A stretch of 64,000 nt of DNA from Areca catechu. Its lineage: Eukaryota > Streptophyta > Magnoliopsida > Arecales > Arecaceae. Positions 43,125 through 54,400 of the stretch are shown here, in pieces; the stretch's first letter is position 1; each line of letters opens with the position of its first letter. A program made the position numbers and the translations under genes. A model generated the notes under the pieces. That model worked only from the letters and a program-made list of their open reading frames with translations, did not search any database and was not told the origin of the DNA. The stretch spans positions 43,448,354 through 43,512,353 of the forward strand of contig CM038044.1 in assembly GCA_021397845.1 (NCBI GenBank), given 5' to 3'.

Positions 43125-43640
43125 ATGAGGTTCAGCACTTCTGAACTCCGCCGAGCCGCAAAAAGAAGGGCCGTTGATCCAAAGAGGAAGAGAAGTCCGA
43201 AGTCCTTTGGGCCGGGGGATGACAACGAGGAGCCTCTCGTGGACCGCCTTGAAAAGAAGGTCCGCCTGTTGGAGACCCAACTGAGGGAGGCTTGGGCCCA
43301 GGTCGCGGTGGCAACCACGGAGGTGGAGGAAGCAAGGAGGGAGGCGACGAACGCCGTCTCAGACTTCAGGGCTTCTGCTGCCTTCAAGAAGGAAGTCACC
43401 GAGGCGGCTCTGGACTCCTTCCATCAGGGGTTCCAGGAATGTAGGAGGAAGGCCTTCAAGTTTTATAACTTGAAAGGCCTGGACAACATCAAGCCCTCCG
43501 TTCCCTTTTCTGGACATGAATTTGATTCCGACTCCGATGAGGAGTCGGATTCTGGTTCGGACGGAAACCCTAGGGGCCCTTCGTCGTCCCTCCAAACCTC
43601 CCCCCGCCGGTATGGGAAAAACCCGGTGGGAGGTTATTGA
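43125..43640 (+). CDS. Intact 171-codon antisense ORF: basic N-terminus, coiled coil, acidic tail
   Basis: Open from ATG to TGA with no break, although every other frame of the element is damaged. Residues 9-27 are basic, with an NLS-like KRRAVDPKRKRSPK. About 38-85 form a heptad-rich coiled coil (LEKKVRLLETQLREAW onwards). 100-120 carry FHQGFQECRRKAFKFYNLKG, like the ends of Tat antisense ORFs. About 131-148 are acidic (DSDSDEESDSGSDG). It sits between integrase and the larger antisense ORF, behind its own TATA box. It could be a tail duplicate of the antisense ORF that became a separate gene. No known domain; whether it is made is unknown. Confidence 0.6.
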   Translation: MRFSTSELRRAAKRRAVDPKRKRSPKSFGPGDDNEEPLVDRLEKKVRLLETQLREAWAQVAVATTEVEEARREATNAVSDFRASAAFKKEVTEAALDSFHQGFQECRRKAFKFYNLKGLDNIKPSVPFSGHEFDSDSDEESDSGSDGNPRGPSSSLQTSPRRYGKNPVGGY

Positions 43641-43949
43641 AAATTTCCTACATCTTTCCGATGCTAAGGTCTTTTTTTTTGTCTCTCTTTTTGAGAGTTT
43701 TCTTTTTCTTTTTATTCTCTCTTTACGAGAGTTTCTTCTTTCTTTTCTCTTTTTTTTGTAAAAAATTGAAAAAAGAAATGAAGTATCTTTCTATTACATC
43801 TTCCCATGCATTTTTTGCGATATGTTGTATCATTGCTTTGTCTGAAATATAGATTCTGTGGACCATTTTCGATCTATAGAGAAGAAGTGAGGTCAGTTGG
43901 ACCATTCTTGGAATGTTTGTTGTCGATAGAAAGGACACTGTGGTCCTTT

Positions 43950-44095
43950 TAGGCATGTTTTCGGATTTACCGTAGGGTAGGGTGTTTACACCGTCCCCGT
44001 GCACTTCTGTCATGATTAAGTTAGGCTGTTCAGGCTCGCCTCGGCACGTTTTCGGATTCACCATAGGGTAGGTTACGAAAACCATCCCTGCACCT
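43950..44095. repeat. Short tandem repeat between pol and the antisense ORFs
   Basis: 'ggcatgttttcggatttaccgt' near 43952 recurs as 'ggcacgttttcggattcaccat' near 44044, each followed by 'agggtagg'; period about 92 bases. Equivalent in position to the minisatellite of the 22.8-kb element. Confidence 0.6.
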
Positions 44096-44289
44096 TTGAT
44101 CTTCTTGGTGGCCTAATTAGGCCATCCGTTGCGCTCGTCGGGCATACCGATAAGGTGAGCGGATCAGACTCTCCTTTGCATCGTTGATCAATTTTTCAAA
44201 TCAGGTCACTCAGGCTATTGTTGTTCAGTCGATGCAACTAGCCGTTCTGAGTTGAGCAGGGTTGAGTAGCTTTATACAGGAATTTTAGG

Positions 44290-45660
44290 AACTCATTTAT
44301 TGATAGTGTTTGCGAAGATTTTGTACATTCCATGGCCGAGATAGATTCTTCCCCTCCAGGGTCTTGAGTCGATATGTTCCTGGTCGAATGACTTCTTCGA
44401 CTTGATATGGGCCTTCCCAGTTGGGGGAGAGTTTTTCCTATTTCGTTGGCCTAGATACTTATGCTCTTCGCAATACCATGTCCCCCGTGCGAAAAGTTTG
44501 CTCTTTCACCCTTGAGTTATAGTACTTGGCGACCTTTTGCTGGTACGCCGCCATCCTTATTTGGGCCTAGAGCCTGGTGCTTAATAGCAAGTCCAGATCA
44601 ATCCTTCTACGATCGGAGTTCCCAGGCTCTTCATAGTTGTCAATCCTTAGGGACTGTAGGGAGACTTCAATAGGTAGCACAGCTTCGGTACCGTATGCCA
44701 GGTTGAACGGAGACTCGCCGGTGGCCGTTCTCGGGATAGTCGGTATGCCCAGAGAATGGAGGTCAGTTCTTTGGCCCAAAGCCCTTTGGCGGCGTTCAAA
44801 CTCATCTTCAGACCATGGAGGATGGTCCGGTTAATGACTTCGGCTTCTTTGTTGGACTATGGATAAGCAACGGAAGTCAGCCGATGTTGAATATGGTATC
44901 GAGCGCAGAAGACCTTGAACTTTGGATTGTCAAACTGTCTCCTGTTGTCCGTGATAATGACATGTGGGATACCGAACCTGAATATGATAGAATTTTTTAC
45001 AAAATTTTTCGCCTTGCCTTCTATGATATGGGCAAGTGGTTCGACTTCTACCCACTTCGTAAAGTAGTCGATGGCCACAAGAAGAAACTTCCTTTGCCCT
45101 GATGCCGGCGAGAATGGGCCAAGAATGTCCATTCTCCACTGGGCAAAAGGCCATAAGGCTGCCAGTTGAGTCAGGTGACTCGCAGGCTATCTCTGTACAT
45201 TGGCGTACCTTTGGCATTGGTCGCACTTTCGCACGAAGTTAGCCGAGTCCTTCTGGATGGAGGGCCAGTAATACCCCTGTCGAATGATCTTGCATGCCAG
45301 AGATCTGCCTCCCAAGTAATCATCGCATATGCCCTCGTGGACCTCTCTTAGAGCATAATCCGCATCTGTGGGTCCTAAGCATTTTAGTAGTGGCTGAGAG
45401 AACGATATCTTATAGAGGGTTTCGTTTAAGATGACATACTGAGACGCCATCCAGCAGATCTTCTTGGCCTCTGCCTTATCTTCTGGTAGCTCTCCCTCAT
45501 TCAGGAACTTGATGATGGGATCCATCCAGCTTGGTTCAACATCGATCTGGCATACCTCTGCAGCCTCTTCGGCTATGCTTGGAGTTTCAAGATGTTCAAC
45601 AAAGGTATGCCTGAGAGATTCCAGTGCCATAGTTGCCAGTCGAGACAATGCATCCACCCG
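44290..45660 (-). pseudogene. Integrase of the 11.6-kb Tat element
   Basis: 45657 to 45187 is open (156 codons): the region after RNase H, then the zinc-binding part (HEGICDDYLGG, KCDQCQRYANV; one of the histidines is changed). 45132 to 44857 holds DILGPFSPASGQRKFLLVAIDYFTKWVEVEPLA, IITDNRRQFDN and, after a stop, KEAEVINRTILHGLK, so D, D and E are all present. The C-terminal GPY-like end lies near 44390-44430. At least two stops separate the pieces. It would insert element cDNA. Confidence 0.85.
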
Positions 45661-45669
45661 GGAGTTCTC

Positions 45670-46290
45670 TGATCATGGAATATGGATGATCTCAAAATGT
45701 TTCAGTTGGAAGGATAAAGCCCGTACCTTCTCCATGTACTGTACCATGGTTGGATCCTTGGCTGCATATTCTTCGTTAACTTGATTCACAACCAGCTGGG
45801 AGTCTGAGAAGGCTCGAAGTTGCTGGACTCCTAGATCCTTAGCGATCCGAAGTTCGGCGAGCAAAGCTTCGTATTCGGCCTAGTTATTAGAGGCATGGAA
45901 GGAGAAATGGAGTGCATACTCTATGGTATGGCCATCAAGTTCGGCCAACATGAGTCCATCCCCGCACCCAATAGCATTGGAAGCTCCGTCCACATGAAGC
46001 ATCCAAACAGACTTCGTCTCCTTCGGGACTTCTTCTTCTACCGAAGATGCTTCATCTTCGGACTTTCAGGTGCACTCAGCCAAAAAATCGGAGAGCACCT
46101 GGGCCTTCATAGCCGCTCGGGGCTGGAAGCTGATGTCAAATTCACTAGCTTCACAGCCCACTTGGCTATCCTTCCAGAGGTATCCGGAGATCGGAGAACG
46201 GCCTTAAGAGGTTGATCGGTTAGCACCACAATAGCGTGGACGTGGAAATATGGCCGTAGTCGCTTTGCTGCAATCACTAGAGAGTAGATC
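45670..46290 (-). pseudogene. RNase H of the 11.6-kb Tat element
   Basis: WVDEASNAIGCGDGLML, then EYEALLAELRIAKDLGVQQL and FSDSQLVVNQVNEEY, the standard plant RNase H pattern. A stop lies in 'ASNN*AEYEALL'. Frame open from 45864 to 45673. Confidence 0.82.
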
Positions 46291-47480
46291 AGCTTCTACA
46301 TCTTTGCATATCGCATTTCAGCATCATGCAGGACCTTGCTCATATAGTAGATCAGCTTGTGGGATCCGTCTTCACCTCTCCGGACAAGAACTGAACTGAT
46401 TACTTCATCTGAAGCAGAGAGGTATAGGTAGAGGATCTTGCCTTCTTGTGGCTTGGAGAGCAATGGCGGGGTCTCCAGGTACTTCTTCAGCTCCTCAAAG
46501 GCAGTGCGACAGTCTTCGGACCATTCGAAGCCCTTTGACTGCCGAAGTACCTTGAAGAACGGAAGGCATTTCTCGGCTGACCGAGAAATGAATCTGCTTA
46601 GGGAGGCAATTCTCCCTATCAACTGCTGGACTTCCTTTTTGCAGGAGGGATGTCTCATATCTTTCAAGGCTTGAATCTTCTCAGGGTTCATCTCAATCCC
46701 TTGTTTGGTGACAAGGAAGCCCAAGAATTTGCCGGAAGTGATCCCAAAGGCACACTTTACCGGGTTTAGCTTCATGCGGTAGTGTCGTAGAGCATAGAAT
46801 GACTCTTCCAAGTCACAGATGTGGTCTTTCTGGAGGAGGCTTTTGACGATCATGTCGTCAACATAGGCCTCCATGTTTCTCCCCAGTTTCTTTTCGAAAC
46901 CTGTTGATCAGCCTTTGAAACATTGCTCCAGCATTCTTGAGGTCGAACGACATCATCTTGTAGCAGTAGAGATCTTTATCAGTGATGAAAGCCGTCTTCT
47001 CCTCATCTTACGGATCCATTCTAATTTGGTTGTAGCCGGAGAAAGCGTCCATGAAGCTCAGCAACTGGTGGCTGGCATTAGCATCGACCAGCTGATCAAT
47101 CTTCGGGAGAGGGAAGCTATCTTTTGGGCAAGCCTTGTTGAGGTCTGTATAATCAATGCAAATCCTTCACTTGCCGCTGGCTTTCTTCACCATTACTACA
47201 TTGGCCAACCACTCGGGTAGTGGGCCTCTCGGATGAACCCTGCTTTAAGGAGCTTGACAACTTCTTCGTCCACAGCTTGCTGTCTTTCAGGAGCGAAGCT
47301 CCTTTTCTTCTGCTGCATCGGCTTGTACCAGGGGTTACTTCCAGTCGATGAGTGATTACTTTGGCAGGAATCCCCGGCATATCCGAAGCCGACCAAGCGA
47401 AGATGTCGGCATTGTTTCTGAGAAAACAGATCAACTCCATTCTGGTTTCCTCATCAAGTATGCTCCTGATCTGCACAACT
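46291..47480 (-). pseudogene. Reverse transcriptase of the 11.6-kb Tat element
   Basis: 46874 to 46296 is open for 192 codons: [15 protein letters not shown] with intact YVDD, then KCAFGITSGKFLGFLV, GIEMNPEKI and the thumb and connection region. The first half (47400 to 46880) is in other frames, with [16 protein letters not shown] and a TAA upstream of YVDD. The enzyme would copy the element RNA. Damaged but recent-looking. Confidence 0.85.
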
Positions 47481-48000
47481 CTGGAGGGGTCCTCCTCTAT
47501 CAAAGGTACTGGGATGGTCCTCTCCATGAGCTCACCAAGGTTTGTGGTTGCATCCCTCGGATCCAGCTGATTCGGAGTTGTTGAATCATTGAAATGCATG
47601 TCTTTGATCATCAGGCACTGCCATGCTGTCCTCTGGTTTCCTCTAACTTCTTTGACACCGTTCCTGGTGGAGAAGCGCACCAAGAGGTAGTGAGAGGAGA
47701 TCATGGTTCGGAACTTGTTAAAGGCAGGCCACCCTAGAATAATGTTGTATGCTGAGGGGATCCAGACCATCGTGAAGTTGATTGGCAGTGTCTTTTATCG
47801 AGGTTCAGTGCCAAGGGTTACAAGCAACACTATTTCCCCCTCGGCATAAACTTGGTTGCCCCCGAAACCGGAGAGCGGTATGGGAGATCTTTGCAGTTGG
47901 TGTCTAGGCAAGCACATCTTAGAGAATGCATCGTAAATCAAGATATCAGTCAAACTTCCATTATCAACAAGGATTCGCTGTACATCATAATTGGCCACTA
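47153..48000 (-). pseudogene. Protease and linker of the 11.6-kb Tat element
   Basis: 47998-47795 gives MANYDVQRILVDNGSLTDILIYDAF, with the DNGS active site near the D-S/T-G position. 47770-47153 continues open for 205 codons (MVWIPSAYNIILGWPAFNKF, NADIFAWSASDMPGI), the conserved block before RT. Confidence 0.8.
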
Positions 48001-48009
48001 CGGCTGAGA

Positions 48010-49690
48010 TTACAAGGGGATCATCATGTGGGAGCCGAACTCTTGCAAGGTCATCGTCGGAGAAGAGGATAGAGTTGTTGTCTTTAAGTCACTTTGGAGC
48101 ATCATCCTCATCCCTTCTCCAGCCGGTGGGTCGGTGTATCATCCCTACACCTCCGTTGGTGGGCCTTTGATTTGGCAATTCGGCCTCTTCGAAAGGTGGC
48201 TGGGAAACAGTTGCTTCCGATCAAGGTCCTGGGCGACCAATGTACTGCCCCAAGTACCCTCTCTTGATAAGATCTTCAATCGCATCTTTCAGTTAGATGC
48301 ACTCTTCAGTGTTGTGGCCGTGGTCCCGGTGGAATCGGCAGTATTTGCTCCTATTCCTCATGGAAGAGGAGGCCTTCATGGGATGGGGCCGTTGGAGATG
48401 GTTTTCTTTCTTTATCTCCATGAGGATCTTTTCTCGAGGAAGGTTGAGGGGGGTGTAGGAGTCGAATCTTCCCCCTGATGCTCTAGGCCTTGGAGGACAT
48501 CTTCGGCAGTCTGTGTATTTACCGCCATTGTTATTGGAAGTTTGGGGACCTTGTCCCCTATTATTCTTCTTTTTTGAAGGGGGTTTCCCTTCGATCAGTC
48601 ATCGATTTGTCGCCTGCTCTTCAGCATTGGCATATTTCTGAGCCCTTGATAAGAGCTCAGCATAGCTTTTAGGAAACTTCTTATCCAGGAAAAAGGTAAG
48701 CCTAGAGGTACGAAGCTCCTTCTTCAGTGCAGACATGGCCACGTGCTCGTTGAGATCGGGGATCTCAAGTGTAGCCGCATTAAACCTGGAGATGAATCTC
48801 GCAGGCTTTCTTATTCATTCTAGTGAAGGAGGAACAATGTGTCCGTATTTCATGGAGTCTTGTGATAGGTCCTGAAATGCAAGACAAACAATTTTTCTAA
48901 CTCGAAAAAAGAATCGATGGTACCTAGGCGCAGGCTCGAGTACCACATCCAAGCGGACTTCTTCAAGGTAGCCAGGAATGCTAGGCAGTACATTGCGTCC
49001 GAAGCTCCTTAGATCATCATATGGGCCTTGAAGCTGCCCAAATGGTCGAGGGGGTCGGAGGTGTCGTCGTAGGATTCCATTTGGGGAATCCTGAAGTACT
49101 GAGGGATAACCTCGATCATGATACGGTTGGTGTATGGTGGGCGTAGATCACCCATAATCAAGTCATCGGGATCCTTCAGATCCCGCATTCTCTATCCCGT
49201 GCCTTTGCCATCTCTGATTCGATGGCTCTGAATCTCCCGTCATAATCGGGAGTCTGCTTCGGCGCTCTCTCCACAGAAATGGAGTCTTCAGAGGAGGGTG
49301 AGGAAGTTTGCTTAGGCCTTTTCCCTTTTTGCGGGAAATCGACGGATCTAGGCAATCTCGAAGTTCGGCCTTCGAGAGAGGGCCGAGAACGAGGTAAGGG
49401 ATGCGTAGAATCCTCCCGTGGGGCACTCTTCCTTCAGGATTGAGAGCTATATCTGGAGGCGGCTGGTGGATTTCTCACTGGAAAGGCTCTGTTATGGAAG
49501 TCTTGAACCATGGCCGTGAGATTGGTGACCTGGTTCACAAGGGCTTCAAATTGCTGTAGTCCCACGACAACTATGGGAGGTGGGACATCATTCTCCCCCA
49601 AGGGTGTGCCCCCCTGGGATGGAGCATGACTTCGACTTATAGAAGCTATTTGAGTCTTTCCTCTCGCTATCAAGAATTTTTTACTTCTCT
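48010..49690 (-). pseudogene. gag of the 11.6-kb Tat element
   Basis: 49673-49434 begins with a Q-rich N-terminus (QQFEALVNQVTNLTAM). 49426-49163 is a linker rich in R, K and P. 48600-49150 carries the Retrotrans_gag core (DAMYCLAFLATLKKSAWMWYSSL, SFFELEKLFVLHF). Several stops. This is the particle protein of the element. Confidence 0.75.
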
Positions 49691-49720
49691 TTATCTAGGA
49701 GGAAGCTTAAAAAATGCTAA

Positions 49721-49744
49721 CGCCCCCTTCCTGGCGCGCCAATT
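49721..49744 (-). other. Primer-binding site
   Basis: On minus, immediately after the 5' LTR, AATTGGCGCGCCAGGAAGG. The same site, altered, is found at 35702-35721 and 57339-57365. Confidence 0.75.
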
Positions 49745-50505
49745 TGTTGGCGTGGAGTCCTTGAATCAGCTGGTCGGAGCTGCTGCGCCACAGGACCACT
49801 CCCTGGTTCACCTGTAAAATAGGTCCCTTGCCGGAGTTGTTCCGGCGGGGGACACTCCGATGCCTGAGTCAGTGACGGATCCCAGCCACAGAATGGGGAA
49901 GGGTGTTGAGAGTATAAGAGAAAAGCTCTTAGAGTATGTGTGAGTGTATGTAAGTGTTTGCGTACCTCCCCTCCCATTCTTCTTACCACCATTTAAAAGG
50001 AGGCCTCCGACCTACGGCCCGCTCTTTTTCCGGTGATTATGGGAAGTCAATTTCTTCCATGATTGGCGATCGTGGGTTGTCATTGAGCGGTTCCGGCCAG
50101 ATCGAAGGCATGGTAGCTGGAGTTGCGTGCCATGATCGTGGCATGGAGAGTGTCGATTATAACCGTTGGTTACAGTTGCCTATCTGGGCCAGATCGAGGT
50201 CCTATCTTCGGATTTTCCCTTTGCGTGGGCCGAAGACTTGGCATTTGCCCCAGGGCCGGAGATCGTGTCTACGGTTGGGACCGAAGAGCATGTCTTTGGA
50301 AGTCGGCGCGAAACTTGGTCTTCGGTCAGAGCCGAAGACGTCGTCCGAAGTTCTGTCCTTCGGATATCGTAGTTCGGTGAGAAGTCTTGGGTTGCCCGCA
50401 GTTGGCTTGGCCTTTTCCTGGTCCGAAGTCCATGGTTTGGAGGAAAAAGGGCTTCGGCCAGTCAAGTCGGAGTTCGGTTTGTAGCTGAACTGGGATATCC
50501 CAACA
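49745..50505 (-). repeat. 5' LTR of the 11.6-kb Tat element
   Basis: Direct copy of 38904-39699, 761 bp. Shared box 'ctccgatgcctgagtcagt' at 49853-49873. Followed by ATTAT. Confidence 0.93.
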
Positions 50506-51329
50506 ATTATTATTTTATTTTATTTTTTTTATTTTTTTATGAAATAAAAAGATGGAGAGCAAAATCTTCGCGGTAGCTATCCCACTAGGGAGCTCGTCCC
50601 GCCAAGTCATATTCGATTTGGGTAGCTATTTTTTTGCAACACCCTTTGTACCCAAGGATGAGTATGTCAGCCTAACCCTACTAAGCTGCCAGAGTAGAAT
50701 GCTCATTCCCGTTTCCAGTCACATATCCCAAGAAAAATTCTTGGATTTAATCGAATCACCACATGGATCATGCCTCAAACCTATGATCAAAGAGACGTGA
50801 GCATGAGCACCCACCAACTGTACTACCACCTTAGTGGATTTTTTTTTTATAAACCAAAAGGATGGGGAGAGGGGGAATAGCCCCCGGTATAGCTCCCCCA
50901 TCGGACCCCCAACCCGTTAAACCATTATTCGATACGGGCCACAAATTTTTTGCATACCCTTCCCATCAACTGGTGAGTACATCAGCCTAACCCCACTACG
51001 GCGTCGAAGTATCAGCCTCTCTCTGATCACGGGTTCAAGGCGTGATCTATTGGATGACCCGATTAAAATTTAGATTTTCCGGGCGTACGTGACTGGGGGC
51101 GGAGCGGCTGATACTATAATATTCTTTTAAAAGTTGATGCGCCCAAGATGTCTGGGAAAATTATTTTTACATGTTTTATTGGTTGTTGAAATTTTTTTTT
51201 TTAATCTTACCGCATATAAAATGTCTATTATATTTTTTTAATAAAGAGATTAATAAATATCACATATACGATTTTTAGAATTAGATACTTAAAACATTAA
51301 GATCAAAAGATTTGAAGGTTCAACACAAA

Positions 51330-51361
<32 letters not shown>

Positions 51362-52108
51362 CAAAATATATTTTTAAATATGTTAAATATTAAAATTATT
51401 ATAATTCTTAATATATTTGTTTACTTTTTTAACTACTAAAATTACCACAATTCATAAATATTTTTATTGACTATGTTTAAAATATTTTTAAATCTAAAAT
51501 ATTTAAAAATATTTTATGAATATTTAAAAAATTGCTAATAAAATATTTATTAAGCTGAGTTTTTGATTAATAGTTAGATAACTTCTTTATATCATAATAA
51601 TTTTAAATAGTTATCAATATATTTATATATTAAAGTTACCATATTTTTTATATTATGGTAATTTTTAATACTATATTTGTAATAGTTTAATATTAACTAT
51701 TAAAAATAGTTATTAAGAAGGTCTTAAGGGCATTTTTAGAAAAAAAAAAACTAGGGCAATTTTTTAAAAAAAAACTATGTTAATTCCCATCCCTTGGGCA
51801 AGTATACTTTCTATGCATGATATGGAATTTTTATTTTACATGATTCAGTCCATTTGATTGAGAGTAATATGATATGAAAAAATAAATCCCATATATATAA
51901 TATTTGATATGAAAAAGTAAAGAATAGAGATGGTAAAAAAAGTGGTGCATTCCATACTTATTTTTCTAAGAGAGAAGATAAAATAAATATCAAGATGGTT
52001 GGTATTTTGTAAATTCCTAAGTGATGATAATATGGTATTGACAAAAATATTTCCAATAAAATTCATTTATGATCATTAAATTTATTTTGATATCTTCGTA
52101 AATTTATT
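50506..52108. other. AT-rich DNA between two elements; likely displaced upstream region of the FRA3-like gene
   Basis: 50530-50830 and 50840-51060 are two diverged copies of one repeat ('atgagtatgtcagcctaaccc' against 'gtgagtacatcagcctaacccc'). 51331-51362 is (CA)n(TA)n. 51130-52100 is over 75 percent A+T by eye with no gene. If the Tat element were removed, this would abut the FRA3-like leader, so it may hold the original promoter. Confidence 0.65.
51331..51362. repeat. (CA)n(TA)n microsatellite
   Basis: Seven CA units followed by about eight TA units. Confidence 0.85.
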
Positions 52109-53253
52109 TGATGTGGCAACATCCGCTGACGTGAAGCCTACACAGCCACCAGTCAGTAGCCGCATGGATGGAGACTGCCACCTGGACGTGGCTCCCGATG
52201 GAATGCCGAGGTCAGCTCCTGGCCGGGATAGAGCTCATGAAGCGAGCCCCCTGTCGAGGTCAGCTCCCAGCCGGGATCGAGCTTATGAAGTGAGCCCTCC
52301 TAACGAGGTCAGCTCCCAGCCGGGGTCAGGCTCGTGGGATGAGCCCTTTGTCTGAGGTCAGCTCCCGATCGGGGTCATGCTCATACAGCCAAAGCAAGCC
52401 TTCCGTTCGAGGCCAACTCCCAACCGGGGTCGAGCTCACAGGATGAGCCCTCTATCTGAGGTTAGCTCCCACCAAGGTCGAGCTTATGCTGCCGAAGGCA
52501 GACCTCTTCGGGAGGTCCTTCCCTGCCATACGAAGGCCAGAATTTCCATCAACGATGAAGGAGGGAAAGATCAACAAGAATTCAAACCGTGGCATGGAGG
52601 TCCCTGTCCACCTGCAACTAAGGCTGCAAATGGGTTGGGTTGACCCGTGACCCGACCTGACCCAACCCGTTTAGACTCGATCCAACCCATTTTTATGGAC
52701 CCATGGATCCGGGTCGAGTTCTAAAATTAGACACATTCCATTTTCCGGATCGGGTCAGGGTTTATTAAATTTGGACCCGACCCGATCCGACCCGACTCGA
52801 ATATACTAATATTGTTAGGATCATATCTAAATGGATCTTTAAATTATAATTTAAAATTTATATAAAACTTATTTTTAACATAAAAATAGAGTTATAATTA
52901 TTTTTATATCTTAATTTTTTTTAAAAATAAAATTATTTGTTATCTATTTTGTGGTTTATAATAGTTGGCTATGTAATAATTGAAATATTGTTACCTATAT
53001 TTTATCTAGATCATATTTAGATCTAATTTTTTTAGATTAAAATCATATTATTTATGGACCCGATCTAACCCGAATGATCCATTGGCTTGAAAATTCTAAT
53101 AGTGAGCCCGACCCGACCTGACTCGATTTTCTAGTGGGTTGGGTTTGGGTCTAATATTAGGACCCGATCAAAGAATTGGATCGGATCGGGATCACTCATG
53201 ACCCGATCTGACCCGATCCATTTGCACCCCTACCTGCAACCTCCGAAAGATGG
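52109..53253 (+). repeat. Truncated left LTR of element A
   Basis: Matches 55787 onwards up to 'cctgcaacctccgaaag'. It includes five to six copies of a unit of about 55 bases ('gaggtcagctcccagccgggg...gagctcatgaagcgagccc') at 52200-52480. Interrupted by the MITE at 52619-53232. Confidence 0.82.
52619..53232. mobile_element. hAT-like MITE (614 bp) inside the LTR of element A
   Basis: Ends taaggctgcaaatggg and, inverted, taggggtgcaaatgga. Flanks are CCTGCAAC on both sides (52611-52618, 53233-53240), a perfect 8-bp duplication. The other LTR of element A shows the empty site. The interior has repeated 'gacccgacc' motifs near both ends and an AT-rich middle. Confidence 0.92.
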
Positions 53254-53267
53254 ACAGGGACCTCCAT

Positions 53268-54400
53268 TAGGCCCGCGCTCATCAGCTAAGCTCACAGCCC
53301 AGAGGCGGCGGTAGGGCATCCCGCCACCTACCGCATGACTCACAGTTCGGCTCCCTTAAGCCGGGCCCCTTATCAGGCCCGCCTTCCTCGGCCGAGCTCA
53401 CAGCTCAGAGGCGGCGGCAGGGTAACCCGCCACCTACCGCTTGACTTACAGTTCGGCTCCCTTAAGCTGGACCCTCCATCAGGCCCGCCTTCCTTAACCA
53501 TGCTCACAGCCCGGAGGTGGCAGCGGGGCGACTTGCCATCTACCGCCTGACTCACAGTTTGGCATCCTCATCAACAAGTCGGGCCCCTCATCAGGACCGC
53601 CTTCACTAGCCATGCTCACAGCCCGGAGGCGGTACCAGGATGCCATCTATAACGCGACTCACAGCACGACGAACTAAGAAGCTCAGCACCCCACAGCCTT
53701 ATAGCCACGCTCACAGCCTGGAGGCGGTACCAAGATGCGGTCTACCGCATGACTCACAGCATTGCGAATCGAGAAGCTCGATGCCCTTGGTTGCGCTCAC
53801 AGCCCGGAGGTAGCACCAAGATGCCATCTACCGCGTGACTTACAGCATGTCGAATCGAGAAGCTCGGCGCCCTTGGCCTAAATCACAGCCTGGAGGTGGC
53901 GGCAGGGCAACCCACCACCTACCGTGTGACTCACGGTTCGGCACTCTCTGGCCGAGCCCACTCTATCGGGCCTGCATTTTTCAACTGGGCTCACAACCCT
54001 GAGGCGACGACAGGGCAACCTGCCATCTACCAAGAGGCCTATAGCTAGGCAATCTCCAAGCCAGGTCCTTTTGATAGACCCACGCTCGGTCGCCCGCTCA
54101 CAGTCTTGAGGTACAGTTGGGGATTCTTGGAACCCTGCCATCTACCGCGAAACTCATAGTTTGGCACCTATAAGCCGAGAAACTCACGAAGCCTCGCATC
54201 CACTACATTTCTCATAGTTCGGAGATGTCTACCAGGAAACTCTAGAAGTTCCACCATTTGTCCCTTGACTCACAGCATGGCGAACCAAGTCGGGATACTC
54301 CGGAAGCCCTACGTCTGGTTGCCTTGCTTATGGCCCAGGGATGTTGGTGAGAAATCCCTGAAATCCCATCATCGACTACTTGACTCATGACTTGGCATGC
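53268..54400 (+). repeat. Tandem array of about 125 bp, eight to nine units
   Basis: Units share 'gctcacagcccggaggcggc', 'ccatctaccgc', 'tgactcacag' and 'ttcggc', with growing divergence to the right. Non-coding. It replaces the 3' half of the left LTR of element A. Confidence 0.82.

Larger units (their letters stand above)
38904..50505 (-). mobile_element. Tat-type Ty3/gypsy retrotransposon, 11.6 kb, perfect target duplication
   Basis: LTRs at 38904-39699 and 49745-50505 are direct copies beginning TGTTGG and ending ATCCCAACA. ATTAT flanks both sides (38899-38903, 50506-50510). The primer-binding site is inside the right LTR and the purine tract inside the left LTR, so transcription is on minus, the same as the host gene. 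Order on minus: gag, protease, RT, RNase H, integrase; then, on plus, a 171-codon ORF and the gypsy-type antisense ORF. Comparing about 250 bp of the LTRs by eye gave roughly 20 differences, mostly transitions. Pol has scattered stops but keeps YVDD and D-D-E. Confidence 0.95.

Noticed and set aside
53268..54400. Regular repeats that at first suggest a CRISPR array
   Set aside because: Units are contiguous, imperfect tandem copies with no unique spacers, in plant DNA within an LTR element.
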